From the NCBI GenBank assembly GCA_947303085.1, contig CAMYXP010000008.1, positions 52,911 through 116,910 on the forward strand: 64,000 nt of DNA, written 5' to 3'. Source of the stretch: an uncultured Bacteroidales bacterium (lineage in GTDB: Bacteria > Bacteroidota > Bacteroidia > Bacteroidales > F082). Each line of letters begins with the position of its first letter. Position 1 is the stretch's first letter. The notes under the pieces are model-generated. The model was not told where the DNA came from, did no database searches, and worked only from the letters and a program-made list of their open reading frames with translations. Of this stretch, positions 45,231 through 53,110 are shown one piece after another. Made by a program: the position numbers and the translations under genes.

Positions 45231-45784
45231 ACAAAAGTCTTTTAATAATTATATTGGCACTTTGTTTTACTAGAGTTTATGCACAAAACAATAATTGGTG
45301 TTTTGTATATGATATGAACCAACCCATTCCATTATATAAATCTTTAGAGGATACTACTATTTTATCATACTTATATCAAGATACAATAAAGGAAAACTAT
45401 TATTCACTTCAAATATTGGACGAAAAAAACGACAGGTTTTTAGTGAGTATATTTGATCAAAACAATTTAAAAGGTACTAACTGGATAGAAAAGAAATACT
45501 GTAATGTGTGGTGTTGGATGATGTCATCCTCCAGTATTTACTTGTTTTCAGCTCCCGATACATCAAGCCAATGTATCGAAATATTTGAATATGATATGAT
45601 ACGCAACCAAGAAGGATTTGTTGCTAATATAATAGGAGTAGACAAAGGAACAGATTGGATAAAAATATTAATAATAACAAAGACATCAGAATATGCTGGT
45701 TGGACTTTAAACTATTGTAACAATATTTATGGTTCATGTGAAGGATGGAAAGCTACGTCTCCTTCCAACATATATAAGAGATAG
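45227..45784 (+). CDS. Candidate periplasmic immunity protein, SH3-like
   Basis: A 185-residue protein with a signal peptide ending TRVYAQ. Two repeats look like bacterial SH3-type domains: FVYDMNQPIPLYKSLEDT and IYLFSAPDTSSQCIEIFE, each followed by strands and a W[IL]K or FLVS-type ending (GTDWIKILII). SH3-like domains bind cell-wall peptides, so the protein could mask the target of the YkuD-like toxin tip or bind the toxin itself. It starts within the RHS stop (ATGA overlap), the usual place for an immunity gene, and its export fits a periplasmic target. Identification rests on position and domain type, not on known family membership. Confidence 0.62.
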   Translation: MNKSLLIIILALCFTRVYAQNNNWCFVYDMNQPIPLYKSLEDTTILSYLYQDTIKENYYSLQILDEKNDRFLVSIFDQNNLKGTNWIEKKYCNVWCWMMSSSSIYLFSAPDTSSQCIEIFEYDMIRNQEGFVANIIGVDKGTDWIKILIITKTSEYAGWTLNYCNNIYGSCEGWKATSPSNIYKR

Positions 45785-45832
45785 TGGTTATAAGATTGGT
45801 TCTGTTTTAGTAAATAGTTTTTTTGTGACAAG

Positions 45833-47308
45833 ATGATTGACATGTATATATCTAAACATGGTAGATTATTTGCTATCTTTGCACTGGATCAAAACAACAA
45901 CGGCACTATGAGCTATGTTATAAAAGACCATCAGGGAAGTATGGAAATTCCTGCAGGTAACACTTTCAGCGATAATGCCGACTATCATTTTTATAATGAA
46001 GGCATATTTGTAGATTATTACTACAATCCTGCTGTAGAAGATGCTACACCGGATGTAAACAAACTGTATAGGGTCGGTTCACACAATACATCCTCCCTGA
46101 ATGACTGTCCATCCAATTATAGCGGAGGTAATACGCCTGTAATACCAGTATTGCCGCCACAAAGACGTCAAATGGCAGAGCAACAATTCAACGAATCACA
46201 GAACATCTACAATAGCCTCAAAGCTGTTTATGACAGCCGCATTGATGGTGGCAGTACAACAAACACTGTGTCGGAAGTAGAAACCGCACAACCGGAAGAC
46301 ATGTGGAATCTGCGTTCAAAGCTTCTTAGCACATCACCTTATCTTTCTGAAAGTGTGCTTTACGCTGCCGCTGACCGTGACGATGTGCTTCCTGTGTCGG
46401 TACTCTTTGAAATACTCCTGTCAAACCCCGATGAGCTCAAAAACGACGAACTTATCGATTATATGGCTAACAAAAACACTCCTTTGCCCGACTATATGAT
46501 TGATATCCTGCATGAGGTAGCAAGCGGTACTTCTGCAAGAACAGTGCTTCTGTCGAACATGGCACGTTACAACCACGAAGCCCATAAAGCTGCAGGTGAC
46601 ATCATCCGCAGCATAATGAATGACAGCATAATCGACAGAAACGACCTCGTGACATGGCTCGGCAACCTTCAAGATATCGGAGCTGATAGAGACATTATAT
46701 CTATTTACATGACAGAAGGCAATTTCGACGATGCCTTCACTCTCGCCAATATGCTTCCTGCGCTATACAACCTTGATGGTGATGAGCTTGATGACCATAA
46801 CAATTATATGCAACTCATAACCCTATATAGGACACTGGCACAAGAAGGCAGAACCACGATGCAGCTAAGCGAAACAGAGAAGATCCTTGTTCAAGGCATA
46901 GCATATAATGGCAAAGGCACGTCTCAGGCAATGGCAAAATCGCTGCTTACCATTTATGGTGAAGTTGACGAGGAATGTCCGCAAACGTCGATATCCACCA
47001 ATGACAGAGGTGTTGGCAATAAGACTTATACCGAAAACGACATTAGTAGAGCCATGGGATTGTCTCTGAAGGTTAACCCTAATCCGGCGAACACATGGGC
47101 GGAGGTTGACTACACCCTTCCAAAAGGCTTCAGTAGCGCTGTCATCACTCTCACCAACAGCATGGGTATGGATGTTTACACACAAAATGTGCATGGCGAG
47201 CGCGGACAGAATGTAATAGACTTGCAGAAACTGCCAGTAGGAGTGTATATTCTGACAATAAAATGCGAAGAACATCGTTTAACTGAAAAAGTAGTCGTGA
47301 CAAGATAA
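45833..47308 (+). pseudogene. Displaced RHS fragment fused to the tail of a T9SS protein
   Basis: The first 40 codons include LFAIFALDQNNNGTMSYV and IKDHQGSM, almost identical in DNA and protein to the intact RHS gene at 44117-44195. After that the frame continues as a different protein: a helical body with PYLSESVLYAAADRDDVLP and DELIDYMANKNTPLPDYMID, and a T9SS C-terminal domain (VNPNPANTWAEVDY to KVVVTR). There is no signal peptide, so the product could not be exported. This looks like a scar of cassette exchange, in which an RHS core piece landed in front of the C-terminal half of another surface protein. The T9SS tail is nearly identical to that of the next gene. Confidence 0.72.
47075..47308 (+). 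repeat. T9SS tail repeat, copy 1
   Basis: About 230 bases encoding the sorting domain closely match 48819-49051, with scattered single-base differences. It points to recent duplication or gene conversion. Confidence 0.7.
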
Positions 47309-47320
47309 TATATCAGCAAC

Positions 47321-47349
47321 TGGTCTCCAGATATGACATCTGGAGACCA
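47321..47349. terminator. 12-base perfect hairpin
   Basis: TGGTCTCCAGAT (47321-47332) pairs perfectly with ATCTGGAGACCA (47338-47349) around a 5-base loop. It follows the 47308 stop and precedes the next ATG by 25 bases. There is no U-run, so it may be a processing or stabilising structure rather than a simple terminator. Confidence 0.55.
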
Positions 47350-47374
47350 TTGCCAAAGTTAAAACATTTATCCT

Positions 47375-49051
47375 ATGAAAAAACATTTATTTCTACTAAT
47401 AATGTTGCTTGTTCAAATAGTTTCTTTCTGCCAATACAGAATTGATTGGCAAAACTGCTATGGGACAGACGAAGATGATAATGTGACGGCTATTACAGAA
47501 ACTGATGATGGATTCATAGTAACAGGTTGGTATAGTGTGGATCCATATTATAGAATAACAAACGGAGTGACATTAAGAATAGATGGTGATGGCGACACAA
47601 TCTGGCGGAAAATTAAACAAACCAGCCAAGACTATGGAGTATATTGTATTGACAGACTGTCTGACGGAGATTATATAATGGTTTATCAAGATTTGCTGCT
47701 ATATCCCAATGCTCATTATGGCAATATGGGATTCAGACGGATTGATGAGGATGGCAATACAATATGGGAGAAAGCATACGGAAATGAGATGGGCATGGTT
47801 AATGGTACGGTGGGGGGGTGTGCAACTTCTGATGGAGGTTTCGTTGGCTGTGCACCATACAACCAGGCAGGAGGCGATATATCTCACTATTGGGGAGGCA
47901 CTGCCGATGTATGGGTGATTAGAGTTGACGGCAACGGCGACATGGTATGGGAGACCAGTGTTGGGACAACAGGTTGCGAATTTGTTAGTAGTATTCAACA
48001 AACAGACGACGGTGGTTTCTTGATGGCAATCACAAATATAGTCCCTGGCACAGGCAATATGATGTGCGAAGAGCACCAGAAGGTTAACGGCATCCCTTAT
48101 CTCGTCAAACTCGACCATAACGGCAATGTGGAATGGAGTTCCTGCTATGGAGGCAGCCGAGGAACAACTATCTATGGAGTTTGTGTATTGGATGACGGAT
48201 TTCTTATGTATGGAAGCACAATTGATGACGACGGGGACTTTGAAGGTGCGGGATATCATCTTGGTTACCACGCCGGTATGCCAACTCACTCGAGACTAAC
48301 TGATGCTTATTTGATGAAAACAGACTTTGATTTCAACATCGTTTGGTGCAGATGCTACGGAGGAAGAGGAAGTGACACTGCCATAAAAGTGTTCCAAAAC
48401 GATGACGGCGTCTTTACAGTGTTTGCAGCCACAAAATCAATTGACGGTGATGTGCGAAGTTATAACCGTCTTCCATACGACCCGCATTACTATATAGGTT
48501 TAGGTTCTAAAGTAAGCTGGATATTCCGTGTTGACCATAACGGCGAATTGTTATGGGAAAGAGTGACTGGTGGTAACTATGACTCTGCACAAACTTACCC
48601 ACGCGATGTGATAAAGCATAACGACAAGGAATACACCGTAGCATCGCAAATGACATATTATGAACCCGGTTGGGAAACTTACGACATCAACTGCCCTTAC
48701 AACGCGAATATGCCTGGCTCTGGCATCAATTTCTGGGTTTATCACATCACCGACACCTTCGACTACGACAATGTCGGGGAAATTGAGGATAACGAAAATG
48801 CGGTTAGCTTTGATGTTCACCCTAACCCGGCAAACACATGGGTATCAGTCGACTACACCCTCCCAAAAGGCTTCAACAACGCCGTCATCACTCTCACTGA
48901 TAGCATGGGCTTGGAGGTTTACACACAAAATGTACATGGTGAACGTGGGCAGCATGTAATAGACTTGCAGAAACTACCGGTAGGAGTGTATATTCTGACA
49001 ATAAAGTGTGAAGAACACAACTTAACTAATAAACTGGTTGTGACACGTTGA
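47375..49051 (+). CDS. T9SS-exported beta-propeller-like protein
   Basis: A 558-residue secreted protein. The signal peptide ends VSFCQ. The body has at least five propeller-like repeats with the pattern D-x-G/N-G-x-x-x-W (RIDGDGDTIWRK, RIDEDGNTIWEKAYG, RVDGNGDMVWETSVG, KLDHNGNVEWSSCYGG, RVDHNGELLWERVTGG) each followed by TDDGGF-type turns. The C-terminal 75 residues are a T9SS sorting domain beginning FDVHPNPANTWVSVDY. A G7 tract at 47812-47818 lies in the coding region. Such proteins are surface adhesins or binding propellers; no enzyme motif is seen. Confidence 0.82.
   Translation: MKKHLFLLIMLLVQIVSFCQYRIDWQNCYGTDEDDNVTAITETDDGFIVTGWYSVDPYYRITNGVTLRIDGDGDTIWRKIKQTSQDYGVYCIDRLSDGDYIMVYQDLLLYPNAHYGNMGFRRIDEDGNTIWEKAYGNEMGMVNGTVGGCATSDGGFVGCAPYNQAGGDISHYWGGTADVWVIRVDGNGDMVWETSVGTTGCEFVSSIQQTDDGGFLMAITNIVPGTGNMMCEEHQKVNGIPYLVKLDHNGNVEWSSCYGGSRGTTIYGVCVLDDGFLMYGSTIDDDGDFEGAGYHLGYHAGMPTHSRLTDAYLMKTDFDFNIVWCRCYGGRGSDTAIKVFQNDDGVFTVFAATKSIDGDVRSYNRLPYDPHYYIGLGSKVSWIFRVDHNGELLWERVTGGNYDSAQTYPRDVIKHNDKEYTVASQMTYYEPGWETYDINCPYNANMPGSGINFWVYHITDTFDYDNVGEIEDNENAVSFDVHPNPANTWVSVDYTLPKGFNNAVITLTDSMGLEVYTQNVHGERGQHVIDLQKLPVGVYILTIKCEEHNLTNKLVVTR
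48819..49051 (+). repeat. T9SS tail repeat, copy 2
   Basis: Partner of 47075-47308; the encoded proteins differ at roughly a dozen positions in 75. Confidence 0.7.
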
Positions 49052-49094
49052 CAAAGTATTTGCAAATTGAAAATTATTAATTAAACTCACAGCT

Positions 49095-49970
49095 ATGAAA
49101 AAACTAAATATTTACACCATATTTGCGCTACTGCTTATGACGAGAAGTGTAGCGGTGTATGCTCAAGAATATGTGCCTGTCATTCAAGAAGGCAATGTAT
49201 GGAACACACTCGATGTTACGGTCAGTATGTATAATACCTATTACAATAATGTCAATTGGTTTTCGGGCGACACCATCATCAATGATGTGCGATATGCCAA
49301 ACTCATGGGAACCACCGACGGAGACGCTCCACATCTGTTTTCACTGCTCAGAGAAGACAACGGCAAGGTGTGGGAACGGTTGAATAATCAAAGGGAAATA
49401 TTATTATATGACTTCACTGCCAATGTAGGTGACACTATATGGTGTGGGCCTTGGGCTGGTGAATACCATTATAATATTGTTGATTCCATTAGCATAGAGC
49501 ATATTGGTGGTATTAACAGGAAGAAGTTCTGGTTCGGATTGGAATATGGTTGGTTTGGCACTGCCGCTGCCGAGATATGGATTGAAGGAATTGGCAGCGA
49601 TTTGGGGTTGCTCTATAGTGGTAGCGCAAGTATTTCTGGAGCGTATTATAATACATTATGCTTTCATCAAAACGATGAGCTTATCTGGCAAAATCCGAAT
49701 TATGACGATTGCACTTTTGATGCAGTCGGAGAAAACATTGGAGTTAAAATGGTCTTATATCCAAATCCGACAAAAGGCACGATAAAAATTGAAGCTGAAA
49801 ATATCCAAAACGTCTCTATCTACAACTATTTCGGTGAGATAATATTTGAAACAGAGACATCGGGCAATACTTTTGAATACGATTTTAGCGATAAAAAATC
49901 AGGTCTATATATAATAAAGGTGCGAATGTTCGACGGTTCGGAGTTCACAGGACGTATCGTTAAGCAATGA
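49095..49970 (+). CDS. T9SS-exported protein of unknown function
   Basis: A 291-residue protein with a signal peptide (ending VAVYAQ), a beta-rich body (VWNTLDVTVSMYNTYY, DTIWCGPWAGEYHY, EIWIEGIGSDLGLLYSG) and a T9SS C-terminal domain starting MVLYPNPTKGTIKIEA and ending GRIVKQ. The IWIEGIGSxxGLLY phrase is widespread in Bacteroidales secreted proteins of unknown role. It overlaps the next gene by 4 bases, so the two are probably made together. Confidence 0.8.
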   Translation: MKKLNIYTIFALLLMTRSVAVYAQEYVPVIQEGNVWNTLDVTVSMYNTYYNNVNWFSGDTIINDVRYAKLMGTTDGDAPHLFSLLREDNGKVWERLNNQREILLYDFTANVGDTIWCGPWAGEYHYNIVDSISIEHIGGINRKKFWFGLEYGWFGTAAAEIWIEGIGSDLGLLYSGSASISGAYYNTLCFHQNDELIWQNPNYDDCTFDAVGENIGVKMVLYPNPTKGTIKIEAENIQNVSIYNYFGEIIFETETSGNTFEYDFSDKKSGLYIIKVRMFDGSEFTGRIVKQ

Positions 49971-50599
49971 AATATATCATATTGATAATATCAACTGTTT
50001 TATTGCTGCTTGCTGCGTTTTGTTGTGTCAACAACATGGTCGAAACGCAGCAGGCGGCAACGCCTGAGCCCCACATCAAGCCCGACTCCGCCTTCGTGAG
50101 CCAGTCGCTGGCTTTTGCCGAAGAGCATCAATGGGTGTCGTTCCATCTAAGTGTGCTTCGGTTGGAGGAGTCCAACATGCTCCAAGACGGCCCGACCTAC
50201 GATGTCATCATAAAATACGATGGAGACAATTCTATGGTGTTCTTCACCGACAACTTCAACCATTATGTTGTCACAAAGGAGAATCCCGAAATCAAAAGCC
50301 TCCACTGGGATTGTCTCAGCATGGCATGGTTCTATTTCCATCCCATTCCGTTTATCAATACCAAGCCCTATCTGAGGCAACTCACGTCTTGTAAAAAAGA
50401 CATCGACGGCAACACTCCGTTTTTCCGTTTCGAATCAGACTGGGCAATGGGACAAGCCGACTTCATGGTGAATGCCGAAACCTTCACCCTGTACCGCGCC
50501 GGCCACCGCACCTACCTCTGGAATGATGTCTATTGCTTCCACGACATCTCCTTCGAGGATAGGCAGCATTATGTCGATTCGATAATAGCAAAAGAATAA
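49967..50599 (+). CDS. Putative lipoprotein of unknown function
   Basis: A 210-residue protein whose N-terminus (IILIISTVLLLLAAFCC) looks like a lipoprotein or signal-anchor segment. The rest is a compact alpha/beta domain rich in aromatic residues (DCLSMAWFYFHPIPFINTK, FHDISFEDRQHYVD). I recognise no family. It starts inside the stop of the preceding T9SS gene (ATGA), which suggests a joint function, and it is the last gene before a 290-base AT-rich gap. Confidence 0.7.
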   Translation: MKYIILIISTVLLLLAAFCCVNNMVETQQAATPEPHIKPDSAFVSQSLAFAEEHQWVSFHLSVLRLEESNMLQDGPTYDVIIKYDGDNSMVFFTDNFNHYVVTKENPEIKSLHWDCLSMAWFYFHPIPFINTKPYLRQLTSCKKDIDGNTPFFRFESDWAMGQADFMVNAETFTLYRAGHRTYLWNDVYCFHDISFEDRQHYVDSIIAKE

Positions 50600-50705
50600 A
50601 AAATCCGAACTGCCAAACATCAAAAAACACATCTTTATTTTTTTATTTATATAAAATATTTTAATTTATTTTTAATTTTTGTGTCAAACATATTAAATAA
50701 AGTTG

Positions 50706-50713
50706 TAATTTTG
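50706..50713 (+). promoter_or_regulatory. -7 element before the 50891 gene pair
   Basis: TAATTTTG lies in the 50600-50890 gap; a TTG at 50679-50681 is 24 bases upstream. It would give a leader of about 170 bases, longer than usual here. The rest of the gap is AT-rich with nothing recognised. Confidence 0.45.
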
Positions 50714-50890
50714 CAAACTGAATAAAAAAGGTAGTGCACAAACAGAAAAACATGTAAATGAATTTCTTAAATTATTTTTTACAAAGATAAAATTGCTTTT
50801 AACATATTTTATGATAGCTCGTATAGTCATCATGGATTATGTTATGTGTATTTTTATTATTTTATATTTTTAATAAAACAAAACGTTGTT

Positions 50891-51154
50891 ATGGCAATAG
50901 ATGATGTAACATTACGAAAGGGTTATTGGTATATTTTACGCCACTCTAAAGGTTATTTGGCAGAATTAGACAAAATCGACCCAAATATTGCAGATTATTT
51001 CGCAAGTGCTGGAATTATTGCCTTTGGCATTAATTCTGATGCAGAATTGCGTTATAAAGTCACTCCGGACGGTGAAAGAATAGCCAAAGTTGATTACACA
51101 TCTCTCACCCTTAAATTATTCCGCGAAAAAAACGGTATTACTAATGCCGAATAA
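50891..51154 (+). CDS. Small cytoplasmic protein, unknown
   Basis: An 87-residue protein without a signal peptide: KGYWYILRHSKGYLAELDKI, then an alpha/beta pattern ending SLTLKLFREKNG. No family recognised. It lies 36 bases before a larger membrane protein gene and may be its partner. The start MAIDD at 50891 is preferred to a longer frame whose added residues are low-complexity hydrophobic. Confidence 0.6.
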   Translation: MAIDDVTLRKGYWYILRHSKGYLAELDKIDPNIADYFASAGIIAFGINSDAELRYKVTPDGERIAKVDYTSLTLKLFREKNGITNAE

Positions 51155-51190
51155 GGTTTAAAAAACTTCCTAGTGCTTAAATTCATTGCT

Positions 51191-52753
51191 ATGGATTCAT
51201 GTTATTATTGTGTCTTTTGGTTCCCCACAATTTTTCATTGCGAAAAGAAGCATAAAAACCCCGAATTCCCTGTTTCTATTGCCGATGACGATGATGATAA
51301 AAATTTATTATTAGAGATTAAGGAAGAAGAACAGGCTTCTAATGCTTATGAAGCAAACGATTCCATTCGCAATAATGAGAAAAAATGTGATTTGATTTTT
51401 ACGTTAACTGACCAAAACGGACATAAAATAGAATCACGATTTAGTTGTGTCAATCAAACCAGAAACGGTTTTGTGGTTTATTCCTACAACAGAAATAAGC
51501 TTATTGAGGATTATTGGAACCGATTCAACGATAGAGAGTACAAGAGAATTTTAGACAATCTGCGTCATAGACTCATTGACCGTATCAAGAAAAAATACCC
51601 TAACACAATAAATCCCGATCCAGATGACGAGCTTGTAAAAAACTATACAATTGATAGAATTCTGATTTCTTTCTATCATAATGCAAAATTGTTCTATCAT
51701 GAACATGAAACACACAAAGACTCAGACGCCAAATTAAGAGCTTATTATTATAGCAAGGAATATGAGACTGGTAGGCGTGAGTATTTAATGGGAATCCCGT
51801 GTCTGTCAATAAAAAACAATCCTGTCATCAATTGGTATATTGACCAATTTGAGAAACAATTAATTGGAAACGCCGAAAACATATCTGATCACCATAAAAG
51901 ATGGTCAAAAGATCTTGAAGACACTTTTAACCTAAAAAGACGAGTAAACAAGGCTCTTGATGAAAACAACAAGCAAGAGATATTAAATCTTATCGGCGAA
52001 ATCACATCAAAAAGTCAAAAAGGACCATTAGAATCCGATACCGACACACCTCCTGACATAATTGATGTCAATGAAATTGGTAAAAATATCGACAACCCAA
52101 AAGAACATCTGACAAATATTTATCAGAAATCATTGGCTTCATACATAAATTATCTTTATGAGGAGTTGTCCGCTCTATCAAAAGAATGCACGGATAGTAT
52201 CATAGAATATACATACTGCAAAACTCTTCTTGGATCAAAGTATAACGACGACTACAAGCAAGACTTCATATTTACAAATACCGAACTTAGACTCTTAAGT
52301 AAGAACGACCCTGTATTATTAGATAAAGATTCCAAACGTAAAAAAGCGTTCAATATACAAAATAGCATTTGTTATATTGAGGCTGTAAGACAAAAATGTG
52401 ATTTTTGGGGTATAAGAATAACAGAAATGTTAATGGAAGAAGTTCTTGGTATTTCCAAAAACAACAGAGATATTCTAAAGAATATTACATCTTTAACCGA
52501 TGCCAACAACGATATACTACAAAAGATCAAGTCATTAACCACTGCCAATAACGACGCTCTAAAAGAAGCTGAAAAGAGCAATGAAAACAGTTCTATACTT
52601 GGTTGGCTCAGTTTTTCTATAGCTATATGGAGTTTGGGCGGCCTAGAGTCTTGTCATATCTGGAAATGTAGTTGTTTTGCAGCAGCAGTTATTGTTTTTG
52701 GCATATATTATATAGGACGTCGGATTAAAAAACGCAAAAATTCATCCAAATAA
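51191..52753 (+). CDS. Large cytoplasmic protein with C-terminal membrane anchor
   Basis: A 520-residue protein with no N-terminal signal. An acidic low-complexity segment (ADDDDDKNLLLEIKEEEQ) near residue 35 is followed by about 400 residues of charged helical sequence. A short repeated coiled coil lies near 440 (ILKNITSLTDANNDILQKI, KSLTTANNDALKEAE). Two closely spaced transmembrane helices end the protein (ILGWLSFSIAIWSLGG and FAAAVIVFGIYYIG) with a basic tail. The layout, a cytoplasmic body with tail membrane helices next to a small partner gene, recalls two-gene abortive-infection systems with pore-type effectors, but no motif proves this. Confidence 0.62.
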   Translation: MDSCYYCVFWFPTIFHCEKKHKNPEFPVSIADDDDDKNLLLEIKEEEQASNAYEANDSIRNNEKKCDLIFTLTDQNGHKIESRFSCVNQTRNGFVVYSYNRNKLIEDYWNRFNDREYKRILDNLRHRLIDRIKKKYPNTINPDPDDELVKNYTIDRILISFYHNAKLFYHEHETHKDSDAKLRAYYYSKEYETGRREYLMGIPCLSIKNNPVINWYIDQFEKQLIGNAENISDHHKRWSKDLEDTFNLKRRVNKALDENNKQEILNLIGEITSKSQKGPLESDTDTPPDIIDVNEIGKNIDNPKEHLTNIYQKSLASYINYLYEELSALSKECTDSIIEYTYCKTLLGSKYNDDYKQDFIFTNTELRLLSKNDPVLLDKDSKRKKAFNIQNSICYIEAVRQKCDFWGIRITEMLMEEVLGISKNNRDILKNITSLTDANNDILQKIKSLTTANNDALKEAEKSNENSSILGWLSFSIAIWSLGGLESCHIWKCSCFAAAVIVFGIYYIGRRIKKRKNSSK

Positions 52754-52760
52754 TAACTGG

Positions 52761-52798
52761 AAAACGCTGAGCAGTGATTTTACATTGCCCAGCGTTTT
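52761..52798 (+). terminator. Terminator hairpin
   Basis: AAAACGCTG (52761-52769) pairs with CAGCGTTTT (52790-52798), with a further GCA/TGC pairing inside. It follows the 52753 stop by 7 bases. Confidence 0.7.
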
Positions 52799-53110
52799 GT
52801 ATATAAAATCATATCGGTATATATCATTCCTCCCACTCTCTCTTCACCATACACTTAGCCATCCTATCTCGTCTAAGGCTGTCCCATTTCCAAAATAACC
52901 AGTGCTTGCGAAGCAATAAGCACTTGCGCTGTGTCTGACGATTCCATGTGATGAATATTCTGAGTACACTCGAAGTGGTTGTACACATTACGAATATCCT
53001 CGCATTCAAAATTTTTGTTGCCGTATATTGAAATCACACTGGCATTTATGATGATACTTTGGCAAATCAGTTCTTGATGATGTTTGACCGTTTTTTGTAG
53101 TCGATTTGCT
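52799..53110. other. Convergent intergenic region
   Basis: The region lies between convergent genes after the terminator. No credible gene or regulatory site is seen. Confidence 0.4.
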
